The notes below the pieces were generated by a model. That model had not been told where the DNA came from and made no database searches. It saw only the letters and a list, made by a program, of their open reading frames with translations. Below are positions 8,381 through 17,166 of a DNA stretch of 64,000 nt, piece after piece. Position numbers and translations under genes: made by a program. Position 1 is the stretch's first letter; every line of letters begins with the position of its first letter. The stretch comes from JAFDVL01 sp964631865 (GTDB lineage Bacteria > Acidobacteriota > Blastocatellia > RBC074). Location of the stretch: positions 35,287-99,286 of the forward strand of contig CAZWAK010000006.1 of NCBI GenBank assembly GCA_964631865.1, written 5' to 3'.

Positions 8381-8872
8381 TCATTTCACCCGCGCCATCA
8401 TCAACGTATCCACAAACACACCCGCGCGAAACGCCGCCTTGCGCATCGTGCCTTCGATCTCGAAGCCGAATTTTTGGTAGAGCGCAATCGCCGTCGCATT
8501 GTCGGTGTACACCGTCAATTCTATGCGCAACAAGTTCAGCCAGTTGTCGGCCAAATCCAGCGCCGCTTGCAACAAGGCAGAACCGATGCCTTTGCCTTGC
8601 CAATCATCGCGCACCATCATGCCAAACCCCGCAACGTGCGAAAGGCGCGGACGACGATTGACGTGCAAGCCGAGGGAGCCGACGACTTGCCCTTCGACTT
8701 CGGCGACCAGATGAAAGTTTCCATCTTCCGGCTTTTGCTGTAACTGCTCGCGCACGGATTCCAGACTGCGATACGGCAATTGCAGCGTGTTGCGCACGAC
8801 GTTCGGCGACGTGTAGCAACGCCACAACGCTTCAGCGTCCGTCAATTCGGCTTGGCGAATGATGATGTTCAC
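8381..8872 (-). CDS. GNAT-family N-acetyltransferase
   Basis: 163 residues from a GTG at 8872 that overlaps the stop of the upstream amidohydrolase gene as GTGA, which implies translational coupling. Acetyl-CoA binding motif A is clear: GFGMMVRDDWQGKGIGSALL (R/Q-X-X-G-X-G/A). Motif B follows as IELTVYTDNATAIALYQKFG with FEIEGTMRKAAF, typical of the RimI/RimJ-like or PhnO-like small acetyltransferases. The acceptor substrate is unknown. An ATG further upstream would extend it by 15 residues inside the amidohydrolase gene. Confidence 0.85.
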   Translation of the reverse strand: MNIIIRQAELTDAEALWRCYTSPNVVRNTLQLPYRSLESVREQLQQKPEDGNFHLVAEVEGQVVGSLGLHVNRRPRLSHVAGFGMMVRDDWQGKGIGSALLQAALDLADNWLNLLRIELTVYTDNATAIALYQKFGFEIEGTMRKAAFRAGVFVDTLMMARVK

Positions 8873-10128
8873 GGTTGTTGTTTGATGGGCTGCGTTTGGT
8901 TCGCCGTTTTTTCCCACGACTCACTCGCGCGTCCATTCAAATCCCACATCACTTGCCCGCCCGACAGCGTCATCTCGCAGGTTAGTTTTTGCGTGCCTTT
9001 CATCATAGATTTGCCCGTGTCAATGAAGCCGAATGCGCCGCGCTCTAACTTCAAAACGGCCACATCCGCTGTCGCGCCGACGGTCAAATGTCCGTGCTGC
9101 TCGCGGCGAATCTCTTTGGCGGGGTTCCACGTGGATTTCTGAATCACTTCCGCGAGCGGCATCCCCAGATTCAGGAACTTCGACATCACGTTCACGATGT
9201 CTTTCATCCCGCCGTTCATGCTGCCGGTGTGCAAATCGGTCGAGATCGAATCGGGCGCAAAGCCTTGCTTCATCGCGGGCACGGCAAAGCGCAAAACCAA
9301 ACTGCCTCCGCCGTGCCCAACGTCAAAAATGATTCCGCGTTTTCGGGCTTCCCACCACGCCGCGCGCACTTTGCCTTTCTCGTCAAGAATCGGGTCATAC
9401 GGGCGATAAACGTGCGTGTAGATGTCGCCAGGGCGCAGCTTTTTCAAGAACAAGTCTTCGTGCGGGCGTTCGGGTTTGATGAGGCCGAAATCAACCATCA
9501 CGGGCAGATTCGCCAACCGTCCAGCTTCGACCGCGCGATCCACGGCTGTCCAATCGGGCGCGGCGTAATGCGCGGTTTTGATACCGACAATGGTGTCAGG
9601 AAACTTCTTCGCGACTTCTGCCGCGCGTTCGGAATTCATGTCGTCCGTATTTTGCTCAATCGCGCCGCCGCCCATTCCTTTGCCCACGATGTTGAGGAAG
9701 GCGTAGACGCGCGTTTTGGCGCGATCAATCACGCGCTGTTTGAAGTCTTCAAAATTCGTCGCGCCCGATGTTCCAGCGTCCGCCATCGTCGTCGTGCAGG
9801 CGCGAAAGCTGTGGCCGTCGGGATACACGCTCAAATCGCCCGTGTAGGATTTCCCGCCCGTGCCCGCATAGACGTGAACGTGAATGTCCACGAGGCCGGG
9901 CGTCACGTACAAGCCGTTGACGTTGACGATTTGTTTCGCCGTCGCGGGATCAATCGTCTTTTCGACCGCCGCGATTTGCCCCTGGGCAATCGCCACGTCG
10001 CGGCGTTCGTTCAGGTTGTTTTTGGGATCAATGACGTGCCCGCCTTTGAGCAGCACGTCGTAGCGGGGTTGGGCTGTGGCCGACAAATAGAAAACGCCAA
10101 CCAACAGCAGCAGCAAGAGTCTTCGCAT
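8869..10128 (-). CDS. amidohydrolase/deacetylase-family metallohydrolase, exported
   Basis: 419 residues with a signal peptide (MRRLLLLLLVGVFYLSATAQ). The composite TIM-barrel amidohydrolase fold shows its metal ligands: VDIHVHV (H-X-H) near residue 84, the carbamylated-lysine candidate in GIKTAHY, a THVYRPYDP histidine, a DVGHGGGS histidine and STDLHTGS with the catalytic Asp. The C-terminus returns to the small beta-domain (GHLTVGATADVAVLKLERGA). It belongs with the EF_0837/AHD-type deacetylases, which hydrolyse N-acyl compounds; the exact substrate is unknown. Export from the cytoplasm is unusual for the wider family but common in acidobacterial homologues. It is followed directly by the acetyltransferase. 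Confidence 0.85.
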   Translation of the reverse strand: MRRLLLLLLVGVFYLSATAQPRYDVLLKGGHVIDPKNNLNERRDVAIAQGQIAAVEKTIDPATAKQIVNVNGLYVTPGLVDIHVHVYAGTGGKSYTGDLSVYPDGHSFRACTTTMADAGTSGATNFEDFKQRVIDRAKTRVYAFLNIVGKGMGGGAIEQNTDDMNSERAAEVAKKFPDTIVGIKTAHYAAPDWTAVDRAVEAGRLANLPVMVDFGLIKPERPHEDLFLKKLRPGDIYTHVYRPYDPILDEKGKVRAAWWEARKRGIIFDVGHGGGSLVLRFAVPAMKQGFAPDSISTDLHTGSMNGGMKDIVNVMSKFLNLGMPLAEVIQKSTWNPAKEIRREQHGHLTVGATADVAVLKLERGAFGFIDTGKSMMKGTQKLTCEMTLSGGQVMWDLNGRASESWEKTANQTQPIKQQP

Positions 10129-10180
10129 CGCATCGCTCCTTTTTGTTTGGGTGAACAGATGCTGCGAAGCTTAGCACTGA

Positions 10181-10294
10181 AGTGGTCAGTTGTCAGTTGT
10201 CAGTTGTCAGATGATGAGTACCATCTTTACCGACCACCGACCACCGACCACCGACCACCGACCACCGACCACCGACCACCAACCACCGACCACT
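10181..10294. repeat. inverted pair of 7-bp tandem repeats (GTCAGTT / CCACCGA)
   Basis: The left half (10181-10210) is about four units of GTCAGTT. The right half (10229-10294) is about nine units of CCACCGA. Read on the opposite strand, the right half is GTCGGTG, a variant of the left unit, so the two halves form a degenerate inverted repeat. The right end abuts the TAG stop (10293-10295) of the DUF4384 gene. Confidence 0.9.
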
Positions 10295-11288
10295 ATCTAT
10301 GCGTCAGCGTCACTTTCGTCACGATCAGGTCTTCGTCCGGGTCGGACGATTTCGCGGCGAGCATGGTCATCACGGCAGGCAAGGGCGCTTTCAATTTCAA
10401 GCGCGTGCCGTGTTTGAGCGAAGTGATTTCTTCGGGCAACAACTTTTGCCCGTACGTGGGATTGGTCATCGTGATGGTCGGGCGATTTTGGCGCGCGGCG
10501 AGCCAATTCCAGATGAATGGTTTGAGCTTCGTGCATTCGTTCGGCTCGTCCTGGCAATAGGCCACCAACATATCGCGTGACGGAATCATCGGCAGCGGTT
10601 TGCGCGAAAAGACAAAAAAGAGGGTCTCGGTTCCGGCTCCGCCTTCGATGGTAAACCATTGCTCGGTCGCCTGACTCGTGGGCATGTCTTGCAAGCGATG
10701 GGCTTCGAGGTAGTTGTTGCCTTTGGCCAGTTGCGGATGCGGGAACAACAACGTCGCGGTTCCGTCATCTGCTTTGCGCAACAAAACGTACAAATAGCCC
10801 GGCACGCTGGTTTCAATCACGAAGCGCACGCCGTCGCCTTCACGAAAGGTTTGCGAAGCATCCACGCGCGCCCATTGCCCGTCGGTTTCGCGCTTGAAGA
10901 GCGTGTAGCCGAACGCGAGATTCTGCCCCGGCAACGGCAGCGGCATGCGCGTGGCAGGCGGCGGTGTACCGGCTTTGCGCGCGCTCGACGATTCTTCTTT
11001 CGCGCGGGGTTCCGCTTTGGAGTCGCGCTTGACGATTTCGGCATTCGGGTCGAGCACTAAGCCACGTTTGCGCGCGGGCTTGGAATCTTTGCTGGTCGGC
11101 GCAGCGGAGATGCCAGTCGCAGGTTCAGTGCTGGCGGGCGGCAATTCATAACTTTCGCGCCCTTTGAGAAACACGTTGCGCACGTCGTCATTGTTCGGCG
11201 GTTGCGTTTGCCCAAAGGCCGCGACCGTCGCGCTGGCCCACAACAGCAAGCCTATCAATTGTGCAATCTTCTGAAAACGGCGAGTCAT
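10293..11288 (-). CDS. secreted DUF4384-domain protein
   Basis: 331 residues from the ATG at 11288, which has AAGGA nine bases upstream. A signal peptide ends near VAAFGQ. A low-complexity Pro/Lys/Ser region follows (residues 30-110), then the DUF4384 domain (about 115-235) with the pattern LAFGYTLFKRE, FREGDGVRFVIE, PGYLYVLLRKADDG and TLLFPHPQ. The domain is a beta-sandwich found in periplasmic or surface proteins, often next to or fused with kinases. The divergent kinase at 12342-14114 carries a related domain outside the membrane, which suggests a shared ligand or pathway. Confidence 0.82.
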   Translation of the reverse strand: MTRRFQKIAQLIGLLLWASATVAAFGQTQPPNNDDVRNVFLKGRESYELPPASTEPATGISAAPTSKDSKPARKRGLVLDPNAEIVKRDSKAEPRAKEESSSARKAGTPPPATRMPLPLPGQNLAFGYTLFKRETDGQWARVDASQTFREGDGVRFVIETSVPGYLYVLLRKADDGTATLLFPHPQLAKGNNYLEAHRLQDMPTSQATEQWFTIEGGAGTETLFFVFSRKPLPMIPSRDMLVAYCQDEPNECTKLKPFIWNWLAARQNRPTITMTNPTYGQKLLPEEITSLKHGTRLKLKAPLPAVMTMLAAKSSDPDEDLIVTKVTLTHR

Positions 11289-11781
11289 AACAATGTTCCT
11301 TTGCGTCTGTTTGGGGAGTTTCATCCTATCATTCCTCCGGGTTTCACGTCGAACGTGCAGGCGCGACCAGGGCAGAAGCCGTTGCTTCCGCCCGGTGCCT
11401 GCCCCAATGGCGCTGGTAATGCTAATACGGCATCGAAGCGTAGGTGGATGCCAGGCTTATGGCTGGAAAGGGCTGAGCGATTAGCGGTGGGCACAGTTCC
11501 GAAAAAACCGGGAGCGACCTTTCTATCTGCTACGAATTGTGTTTGTTTGTGGTGTTTCATGTGTTCTCCACCGCTCCCGGTTGCTTCCGCCTTGTGACCC
11601 GAAATTTTGTTCCTGTTCACTCCTGATAGCGCAGACGCGCGCCTGAATGTGCCATGCAAAAAGAAAAATTCTTTGCGCCAGACAGAGACAGGAGATGGAG
11701 TCGGTTGGCGGGGTGTGGTAAATTTTGCGCGCTGGTAATCCCCAAGTTAAGGTCGTCAGTGCCAAACCGAACGAGAAATGT
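11289..11781. other. divergent spacer with an 11-bp inverted repeat
   Basis: 493 bases between the DUF4384 gene and the sigma factor gene. No gene is supported. AACCGGGAGCG (11506-11516) and CGCTCCCGGTT (11572-11582) form a perfect inverted repeat with a 55-nt loop. Read on the minus strand the second arm runs into six T, like an attenuator or terminator ahead of the DUF4384 gene. No clear promoter was found. Confidence 0.45.
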
Positions 11782-12345
11782 ATGGCGGAGCCTTCATCAC
11801 ACGAAGTAACACAGTTGTTGCAAGCCTGGAGCGAGGGGCAACAGGAAGCCCTCGACCAGTTGATGCCGATAGTCGAGCGCGAATTGCATCGGCTGGCGGA
11901 AATTTATATGCGGCGCGAACGCCCCGATCACACCTTGCAGGCGACGGCGCTCGTCAACGAGGCGTATATGAAGCTGGCCGGGTGGCAGAACGCGCAGTGG
12001 AACAATCGCGGGCATTTTTTCGCGCTCGCCGCGCGCGTGATGCGTCACATTCTGGTGGATCATTCGCGCAAAAAAGGCATCAAGGAAAAAGTTCCGCTGG
12101 AAGAAGCGGCGTTTATTTTTGACGAGCCGATGGCCGATTTGACGGCGCTCGATGATGCGCTGAAGTCGCTCGAACAATTGGACGAACGCAAAGGCCGCAT
12201 CGTCGAAATGCGCTTCTTCGCCGGGCTAAGTCTGGAAGAGATTGCGGAAGTCCTGAACATTTCCGTCCGCACCGTCATTCGCGATTGGAATTTGGCCAAA
12301 GCCTGGCTGTACCGCGAACTGAGTCACGAAAAAAATCCGCAATGA
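11782..12345 (+). CDS. ECF-type RNA polymerase sigma factor, kinase-linked type
   Basis: 187 residues. Region 2 is visible as ATALVNEAYMKLAG with HFFALAARVMRHILVDHSR, and region 4 as GRIVEMRFFAGLSLEEIAEVL followed by ISVRTVIRDWNLAKAWLYREL. This is the TIGR02999-like group found beside Ser/Thr kinases in Acidobacteria and Planctomycetes. The start MAEPSSHE was chosen because region 1 follows at once; its ribosome site is weak. The stop overlaps the kinase start as ATGA (12342-12345), so the two are co-translated. No anti-sigma factor is present, and control through the linked kinase is the usual hypothesis. Confidence 0.9.
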   Translation: MAEPSSHEVTQLLQAWSEGQQEALDQLMPIVERELHRLAEIYMRRERPDHTLQATALVNEAYMKLAGWQNAQWNNRGHFFALAARVMRHILVDHSRKKGIKEKVPLEEAAFIFDEPMADLTALDDALKSLEQLDERKGRIVEMRFFAGLSLEEIAEVLNISVRTVIRDWNLAKAWLYRELSHEKNPQ

Positions 12346-14114
12346 CTTCGGAACGTCTCCAACAAATCGAACGCATCTTCCACGACGCGCTGGAACGCAA
12401 CGAAAGCGAGCAAACAGATTTCGTGCGGCGTGCGTCTGGTGAAGATGACGATTTGTGTCGCGAGGTGTTGTCTTTGCTCGAAGCCCATCACCTCGCCGAT
12501 CAACACGCGACGCAACCCGCGCTGGAACTTGCCGCGCACGAACTGGCAGCGGAACAATCGCGCCCGACAACCTTGCCCGAACTGGAAAACTACGACGTGA
12601 TCTCGCAGCTTGGGCGCGGCGGGATGGGCGAGGTGCTGCTAGCCAAAGACAAACGGCTGAAGCGCAAAGTGGCGCTCAAATTGTTGCCGAGTTACTACGC
12701 CAGCAATGAAGAACGGTTGCGCCGCTTCGAGCAGGAAGCGTTGACCGCGTCGGCGCTGAATCATCCGAACATCATCACGATTCACGAAATCGGCACGAGC
12801 GACAATTTGCACTTCATCGCCACCGAATTTGTCGAAGGGCAAACGCTGCGCCAACGCATTCGCGAAGGCACGCTCACACCTGGCACGGCGCTTGACATTG
12901 CGCTGCAAGTGGCCAACGCGCTGCAAGCCGCGCACAACGCAGGCATCGTGCATCGGGACATCAAGCCAGACAACATTATGATTCGCACCGATGGCTTCGT
13001 GAAAATCCTCGACTTCGGCATTGCGAAATTAACCGAATCGTCGCTGAACAACAGCGACATCACGACCTTGCCGGCGGGCGGCTTCGAGACCGCGACCGGG
13101 CAAATCATCGGCACGCCGGCCTATCTTTCACCCGAACAAGCGCGCGGATTAAAGATTGACGGGCGCAGCGATCTTTTCAGCCTCGGCGTCGTGTTGTATG
13201 AAATGCTGTTCGGGCGACAACCGTTCGCGGGCCCCACGTCCGCCGATGTGATCGTGGCGATTCTGGAACGCGACCCGGTGATTCCGCCGCACACGAACCC
13301 GGCCCTGCAGCGCATCCTGAAAAAGGCGCTCAGCAAATCCTGCGAGACGCGCTATCAAAGCGCCGAAGCGCTCGTCAAGGATTTGCGGCAATTGCAACAA
13401 GCGTCGAGCCACGAATCGGAGGAGTTGGCGACGACGCAATTTGATCTTCGGCTCACAACGCCCACGCGGCGCAATCGTTTTCTGCTGCCGACGCTCTTAG
13501 GTCTCGCACTGTTGTTGGCAGGGTTTCTTGCCTATCGATTCTGGCCCACAGCGCCGCCGATGACACCGCCGATTGTGCAGACGGTTCCCGTCGAAGTAAT
13601 GCAGTATTCGCTTGAAATCAGGGGAATGAAGGGGCAGACGACATTGACGAACGGCGCAGAACCGCTGACGGCCAGACAGGAGTTCAAGTTTCGGTTTGTT
13701 TCGCAGCGCAGCGGCTTTCTCTACATCGTCGCGCCGGGCAAAACCAATTTGCCGGAAATGTTTTTGACCGCGCAACCGCGCAAGAATTCCAGCGTCAAAA
13801 CCAATGCCATCGCGGCGGGCGAGGTCTACAAATTTCCGGCGAAAGACGAATACTGGATCAGTTTGTCGAACGCGCACACCACGACGTTCAGCGTCATCTT
13901 TTCCCCCACGCCCATCACGTCGCCAGCGTTTTTCGCCGCGCCTGCCGGGCATCCATTGACAGTGGCCGAGCAGCAGGAATGGGAAGCCTTTCGTCAGGCC
14001 ATCGGCGTGCAGCAGGCGAGTCCCGACGGCCCGACGCGCGCCATCGTGTCCGTGCCGCCCAAGCAAGCCGACGCGCCCGTTTTGCTTTTCGATGTCACGG
14101 TGAAGCTCAAATAG
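12342..14114 (+). CDS. transmembrane Ser/Thr protein kinase with DUF4384-like sensor domain
   Basis: 590 residues. A helical N-terminal region (1-75) precedes a complete Hanks-type kinase domain (84-350): GRGGMGEV P-loop at 91, Lys113, HRDIKPDN at 204, DFG at 224 and GTPAYLSPEQARG at 258. One membrane span (380-400) leads to an extracytoplasmic beta-rich domain with FLYIVAPGKTN and FSVIFSPTPI, which resembles the DUF4384 domain of the divergent neighbour. It probably senses an envelope signal and phosphorylates the coupled sigma factor or other targets; this link is inferred from gene order. After the stop codon come two palindromic repeats. Confidence 0.92.
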   Translation: MTSERLQQIERIFHDALERNESEQTDFVRRASGEDDDLCREVLSLLEAHHLADQHATQPALELAAHELAAEQSRPTTLPELENYDVISQLGRGGMGEVLLAKDKRLKRKVALKLLPSYYASNEERLRRFEQEALTASALNHPNIITIHEIGTSDNLHFIATEFVEGQTLRQRIREGTLTPGTALDIALQVANALQAAHNAGIVHRDIKPDNIMIRTDGFVKILDFGIAKLTESSLNNSDITTLPAGGFETATGQIIGTPAYLSPEQARGLKIDGRSDLFSLGVVLYEMLFGRQPFAGPTSADVIVAILERDPVIPPHTNPALQRILKKALSKSCETRYQSAEALVKDLRQLQQASSHESEELATTQFDLRLTTPTRRNRFLLPTLLGLALLLAGFLAYRFWPTAPPMTPPIVQTVPVEVMQYSLEIRGMKGQTTLTNGAEPLTARQEFKFRFVSQRSGFLYIVAPGKTNLPEMFLTAQPRKNSSVKTNAIAAGEVYKFPAKDEYWISLSNAHTTTFSVIFSPTPITSPAFFAAPAGHPLTVAEQQEWEAFRQAIGVQQASPDGPTRAIVSVPPKQADAPVLLFDVTVKLK

Positions 14115-14117
14115 GCT

Positions 14118-14224
14118 CAGGTCAAGAGATGTAACGCGATTTGCCAAATCGCGCTGTTATAGGCTTCCGTTAAGTCTAAATCCGGGCGGCAGGTCAAGAG
14201 GTGTAACGCGATTTGCCAAATCGC
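14118..14224. repeat. two copies of a dispersed palindromic element (copies 1 and 2)
   Basis: Copy 1 (14118-14152) and copy 2 (14190-14224) are direct repeats of 35 bp with a single mismatch, 37 bp apart. Each ends in the palindrome GCGATTTGCCAAATCGC (14136-14152 and 14208-14224). Related copies are at 40372-40398, 40414-40440 and 43264-43290. As RNA they would form short stable hairpins after the kinase gene, so they may act in mRNA processing or weak termination. Confidence 0.9.
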
Positions 14225-14263
14225 ACTACTTCGCACAGTTTGCGCCAATCAAAATAAACAGTC

Positions 14264-14863
14264 ATGGATCCAACGCGGCAATCAATCAAATGGGAACTGA
14301 GCGCAGAAGCCTTCGAGAAGTTTCTCGCCTGTCTCGACGCCGACCGCAATCGCGCAGGCGAAATCTACGAAACGCTGCGGCAAAAGCTCATCCTCTTCTT
14401 TCAAGTCCGCACGATCACTGCTGCCGAAGAAGCCGCCGACGAAACGCTGAACCGCGTGATGCGCAAGCTCGACACAGGCGAAGAAATCCGCGAACCCACG
14501 ACCTACGTGTTCGGCATCGCGCGGATGATGTTGTTAGAAGTCACGCGCAAACAGCAACGGCATCAGGAACTCCCCGATCAGTTTTCCGTCGCCGCGCCAT
14601 CGTCGGACGAAGACGAAGCGATGGAAGCGCAACTCGCCTGCCTGCGCCAATGCTTAGCCAAACTGACGCCCGACAACCGCGAGTTGATTACGAATTACTA
14701 CAGGGAAGAAAAGCGCACCAAAATCAATCTGCGCCAGGAATTGGCGCAGCGCTTCGGCGTGGATATGAATGCACTGCGCGTGCGTGCCTGTCGCGTGCGC
14801 GATCAGTTACAGGCGTGCGTGCAGAAATGCGTGTCGGGCGGAGCGAAAGTGATGAAGAATTGA
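14264..14863 (+). CDS. sigma-70 family (ECF-like) RNA polymerase sigma factor
   Basis: 199 residues. Region 2 can be read as RQKLILFFQVRTITAAEEAA then DETLNRVMRKL and TTYVFGIARMMLLEVTRKQ. Region 4 is at the end: LAKLTPDNRELITNYYREEK with a final helix-turn-helix FGVDMNALRVRACRVRDQL. The C-terminus carries CVQKCV, unusual for the family. Relatives usually head an operon with a membrane or CHAT-domain partner. Here no partner follows: the next codons in another frame read SDEELRRKRKGGKPETHR and stop, which may be a remnant. It lies between palindromic repeats and tRNA-Lys, and its ribosome site is weak. Confidence 0.82.
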   Translation: MDPTRQSIKWELSAEAFEKFLACLDADRNRAGEIYETLRQKLILFFQVRTITAAEEAADETLNRVMRKLDTGEEIREPTTYVFGIARMMLLEVTRKQQRHQELPDQFSVAAPSSDEDEAMEAQLACLRQCLAKLTPDNRELITNYYREEKRTKINLRQELAQRFGVDMNALRVRACRVRDQLQACVQKCVSGGAKVMKN

Positions 14864-15180
14864 GGCGGAAACGAAAAGGCGGCAAACCAGAAACTCACCG
14901 ACAAAGGTCTCAATCGGGTGGAGACGTAGAAGACCAGTAAGCGCCGCGCCTCAGCAGCCGGGCTTTCGCCAGTCGTGACCTACGATTGTCGAGCCGACCC
15001 GCCAACGGACTACGGCTGAAGTGCAAACGCGGGTCTGTGCTTACAATGATTGTGAGTGGTTGCCTCATCTCTCAAATTAGGTTCATTGGTTTTACACTAG
15101 GTGGGTGGCAGCCCCCTGGGGAATATGGATGGGGAACAAAAAGCAAAAGGGGAACAGGCCATTACAACCTAGGAAAACAT
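14864..15180. other. spacer without a supported gene
   Basis: A 317-nt stretch between the sigma factor gene and the tRNA terminator. A short reading frame directly after the sigma stop may be a degraded partner gene. Nothing else is visible. Confidence 0.4.
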
Positions 15181-15214
15181 AAAAAAGGGAACGCCGTAAA
15201 GCGTTCCCTTTTTT
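15181..15214. terminator. bidirectional intrinsic terminator of tRNA-Lys
   Basis: GGGAACGC (15187-15194), a six-base loop and GCGTTCCC (15201-15208) make a perfect 8-bp stem. Six A lie before and six T after it, so both strands have a U-tract. On the minus strand it sits 9 nt beyond the tRNA. Confidence 0.9.
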
Positions 15215-15223
15215 ATACTTTAG

Positions 15224-15299
<76 letters not shown>

Positions 15300-15316
15300 A
15301 CGGGAAGGAAGCCGAG

Positions 15317-15345
15317 ATACTAGCAAGCACAACCGACTTCGTCAA
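15317..15345 (-). promoter_or_regulatory. sigma70 promoter of tRNA-Lys
   Basis: On the minus strand TTGACG (15345-15340), a 17-nt spacer and TAGTAT (15322-15317). The start point would be about 11 nt ahead of the tRNA. The same -10 hexamer appears at the pilB promoter. Confidence 0.8.
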
Positions 15346-15374
15346 GCGCCCCTGCCAGCGATTTTTCAGCCGCG

Positions 15375-17135
15375 CTAGAGCAGGTTGAAGGTAAATTCAA
15401 TGGACATCCGCACGCTCACCGGTTGCCCGTTTTTCATGGCGGGGCGGAACTTGATCCGCTGCGCCGCGAGAATGGCTTGCTCATTTAAACCGTCCGGCAA
15501 GCCACGTATGACTTTCGGACTGGAAATGCGTCCATCGTGTGTAAAAACAACTTGCACGACGACCGTGCCCTGCACGCGATTCTGCCGCGCGGCTTCGGTA
15601 TATTTGGCCTTTTCCTGATAGAGGATTTGAGGTCGTAAATTCGCGGTGGCCGGGAGGATACCACCCCCATCGCCGCCGCCGAGTGCGCCCTGCCCGCCAC
15701 CTTTATTGAAGCCTTCGCCTGGCCCTTGCCCAGCGCCTCTGCCATCTCCAATCCCGGTTCCTCTACCGCGTCCTAATGAGGGATCAGCATCGGCCCCATT
15801 TTCCAAGCCAACCGGCCCGGCTTTGGCAACGGATAATTTGTCGTCGCCAATCGTCGTCGGTGCCACCACCAACGAGGGATTCTTGATGGTGGGGGGCCGC
15901 AGCGTGGGCGGCATCACTTGCGGCAACATCGTCATTTGCGGCGGCACGCCTTTGCTCGCCGGAGCATCGGAGTTCTGTCCGCCACCGCCTCGTGCCGGTG
16001 CGGGCTTGGGCTTGCTGCCGCGGTTCACTTCTTTCGGTTGCTCCACTTTTTTGTCAACTTTCGGCGGATCTTCCTTCGTCGCCAGCGTCGGTTCTAACAA
16101 ACGAAACTGCTCGGTCTTGGCTTGCACCGTCTGGCATTGGTTGGGAAACACCTGGCAGAACCATTGATCGGACGTAAACACAAAGGCCAACAAGGCCACC
16201 AGCGGAACCCAATTAGCCAGTTCCAACCCCACTTTCGGGAGCGCGATGCCCTGGCTGAATTTATTGACGAGGCGGCTCAGTAAAAAGCCGCGTACGGCGT
16301 AACAGCCCACCAAATACGCGCTCAACGCGATGCACACGGCATTGAACATCGGTGGTTTCTCTTTGCCCAGCAAGGCCAGCGCGTGGAAGCACAGATAAAT
16401 TGTGCCGTAACCGATGATCGCCATTTCCGAACCAGCCAGCAACATATTGCGCCGCCGCATGTTGCTGCCATCGCCGCGCACCAGACCGACAAAAAACTGT
16501 TTGGGATTGCTCCGTAAATCCTGCCACGCCAGCGAGAGTTCGCGCCCCACCCGCGAGACCAGCGATTCGTCCGGGATCAACACTTGAAACCCTTGGGCTG
16601 CGCCGGGAGCCAACTGACCACCCGTAAACTTGATGTCTTTGATATTTTGCAGCGAGGCGATCAAGCGGCTGAGCAAACTGCCTGGCTCCGGCAAGGTCAA
16701 ATTCAAGCCGATGTCATTGGTTGGCGGAATTTTCACGACGCCATTGGTCGCGACGCTCGCCGCCGCCGCTTTCGGGGCGGCAGGAGCCGTGTCTTCCACG
16801 ACCGGTTTGACTTCGCTGACTGGTGCAGCAGGAGCAGCGGATGGCAGCGGCGCTTTGTATTCCAAATCGCGCGGTGCAATGTACTGCGCGGCGGTTTGCG
16901 CTTCCGGCGCAGAAACATTCACATCTTCCACTCGCATCGGAGCGGGTGTGACGACCGCGACTTCCGGAACGGCCTCGCGCGCGATTTCCGAGCGCAGTGT
17001 TTCATTGACCACCGAAGCCGTCACTGGTTGCGAGCGCCGGGCGTATTCTTCGCTCGTAAGTAACGTCGTGTTATCTTGCGGGCAATATTTGAATCCGTCA
17101 GGATAGCTAGATTGACAAGTCGAACAAATTTTCAT
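15375..17135 (-). CDS. TonB-family protein with zinc-ribbon-like N-terminus and membrane spans
   Basis: 586 residues. The N-terminus has ICSTCQSSYPDGFKYCPQD, a short zinc-ribbon-like knuckle with three cysteines. A Pro/Ala-rich stretch follows (50-150). Three hydrophobic segments lie at about 232-258, 263-290 and 300-323. A Gly/Pro-rich extended region (350-490) would cross the periplasm, and the C-terminal TonB domain (500-586) reads YTEAARQNRVQGTVVVQVVF and FRPAMKNGQPVSVRM. TonB passes energy from the inner membrane to outer-membrane receptors, and a large receptor is in this window (57415-60753). Ordinary TonB has one N-terminal span, so this layout is unusual. No exbB or exbD is nearby. 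The ATG has GAGGTGAGG just upstream. Confidence 0.85.
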   Translation of the reverse strand: MKICSTCQSSYPDGFKYCPQDNTTLLTSEEYARRSQPVTASVVNETLRSEIAREAVPEVAVVTPAPMRVEDVNVSAPEAQTAAQYIAPRDLEYKAPLPSAAPAAPVSEVKPVVEDTAPAAPKAAAASVATNGVVKIPPTNDIGLNLTLPEPGSLLSRLIASLQNIKDIKFTGGQLAPGAAQGFQVLIPDESLVSRVGRELSLAWQDLRSNPKQFFVGLVRGDGSNMRRRNMLLAGSEMAIIGYGTIYLCFHALALLGKEKPPMFNAVCIALSAYLVGCYAVRGFLLSRLVNKFSQGIALPKVGLELANWVPLVALLAFVFTSDQWFCQVFPNQCQTVQAKTEQFRLLEPTLATKEDPPKVDKKVEQPKEVNRGSKPKPAPARGGGGQNSDAPASKGVPPQMTMLPQVMPPTLRPPTIKNPSLVVAPTTIGDDKLSVAKAGPVGLENGADADPSLGRGRGTGIGDGRGAGQGPGEGFNKGGGQGALGGGDGGGILPATANLRPQILYQEKAKYTEAARQNRVQGTVVVQVVFTHDGRISSPKVIRGLPDGLNEQAILAAQRIKFRPAMKNGQPVSVRMSIEFTFNLL

Positions 17136-17166
17136 GCCTCACCTCGTTAATTTTCTAAATCTTAGA

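Noticed and set aside
10229..10294. CRISPR-like array
   Set aside because: The units are 7 bp with no spacers and no cas genes are present; this is a microsatellite.
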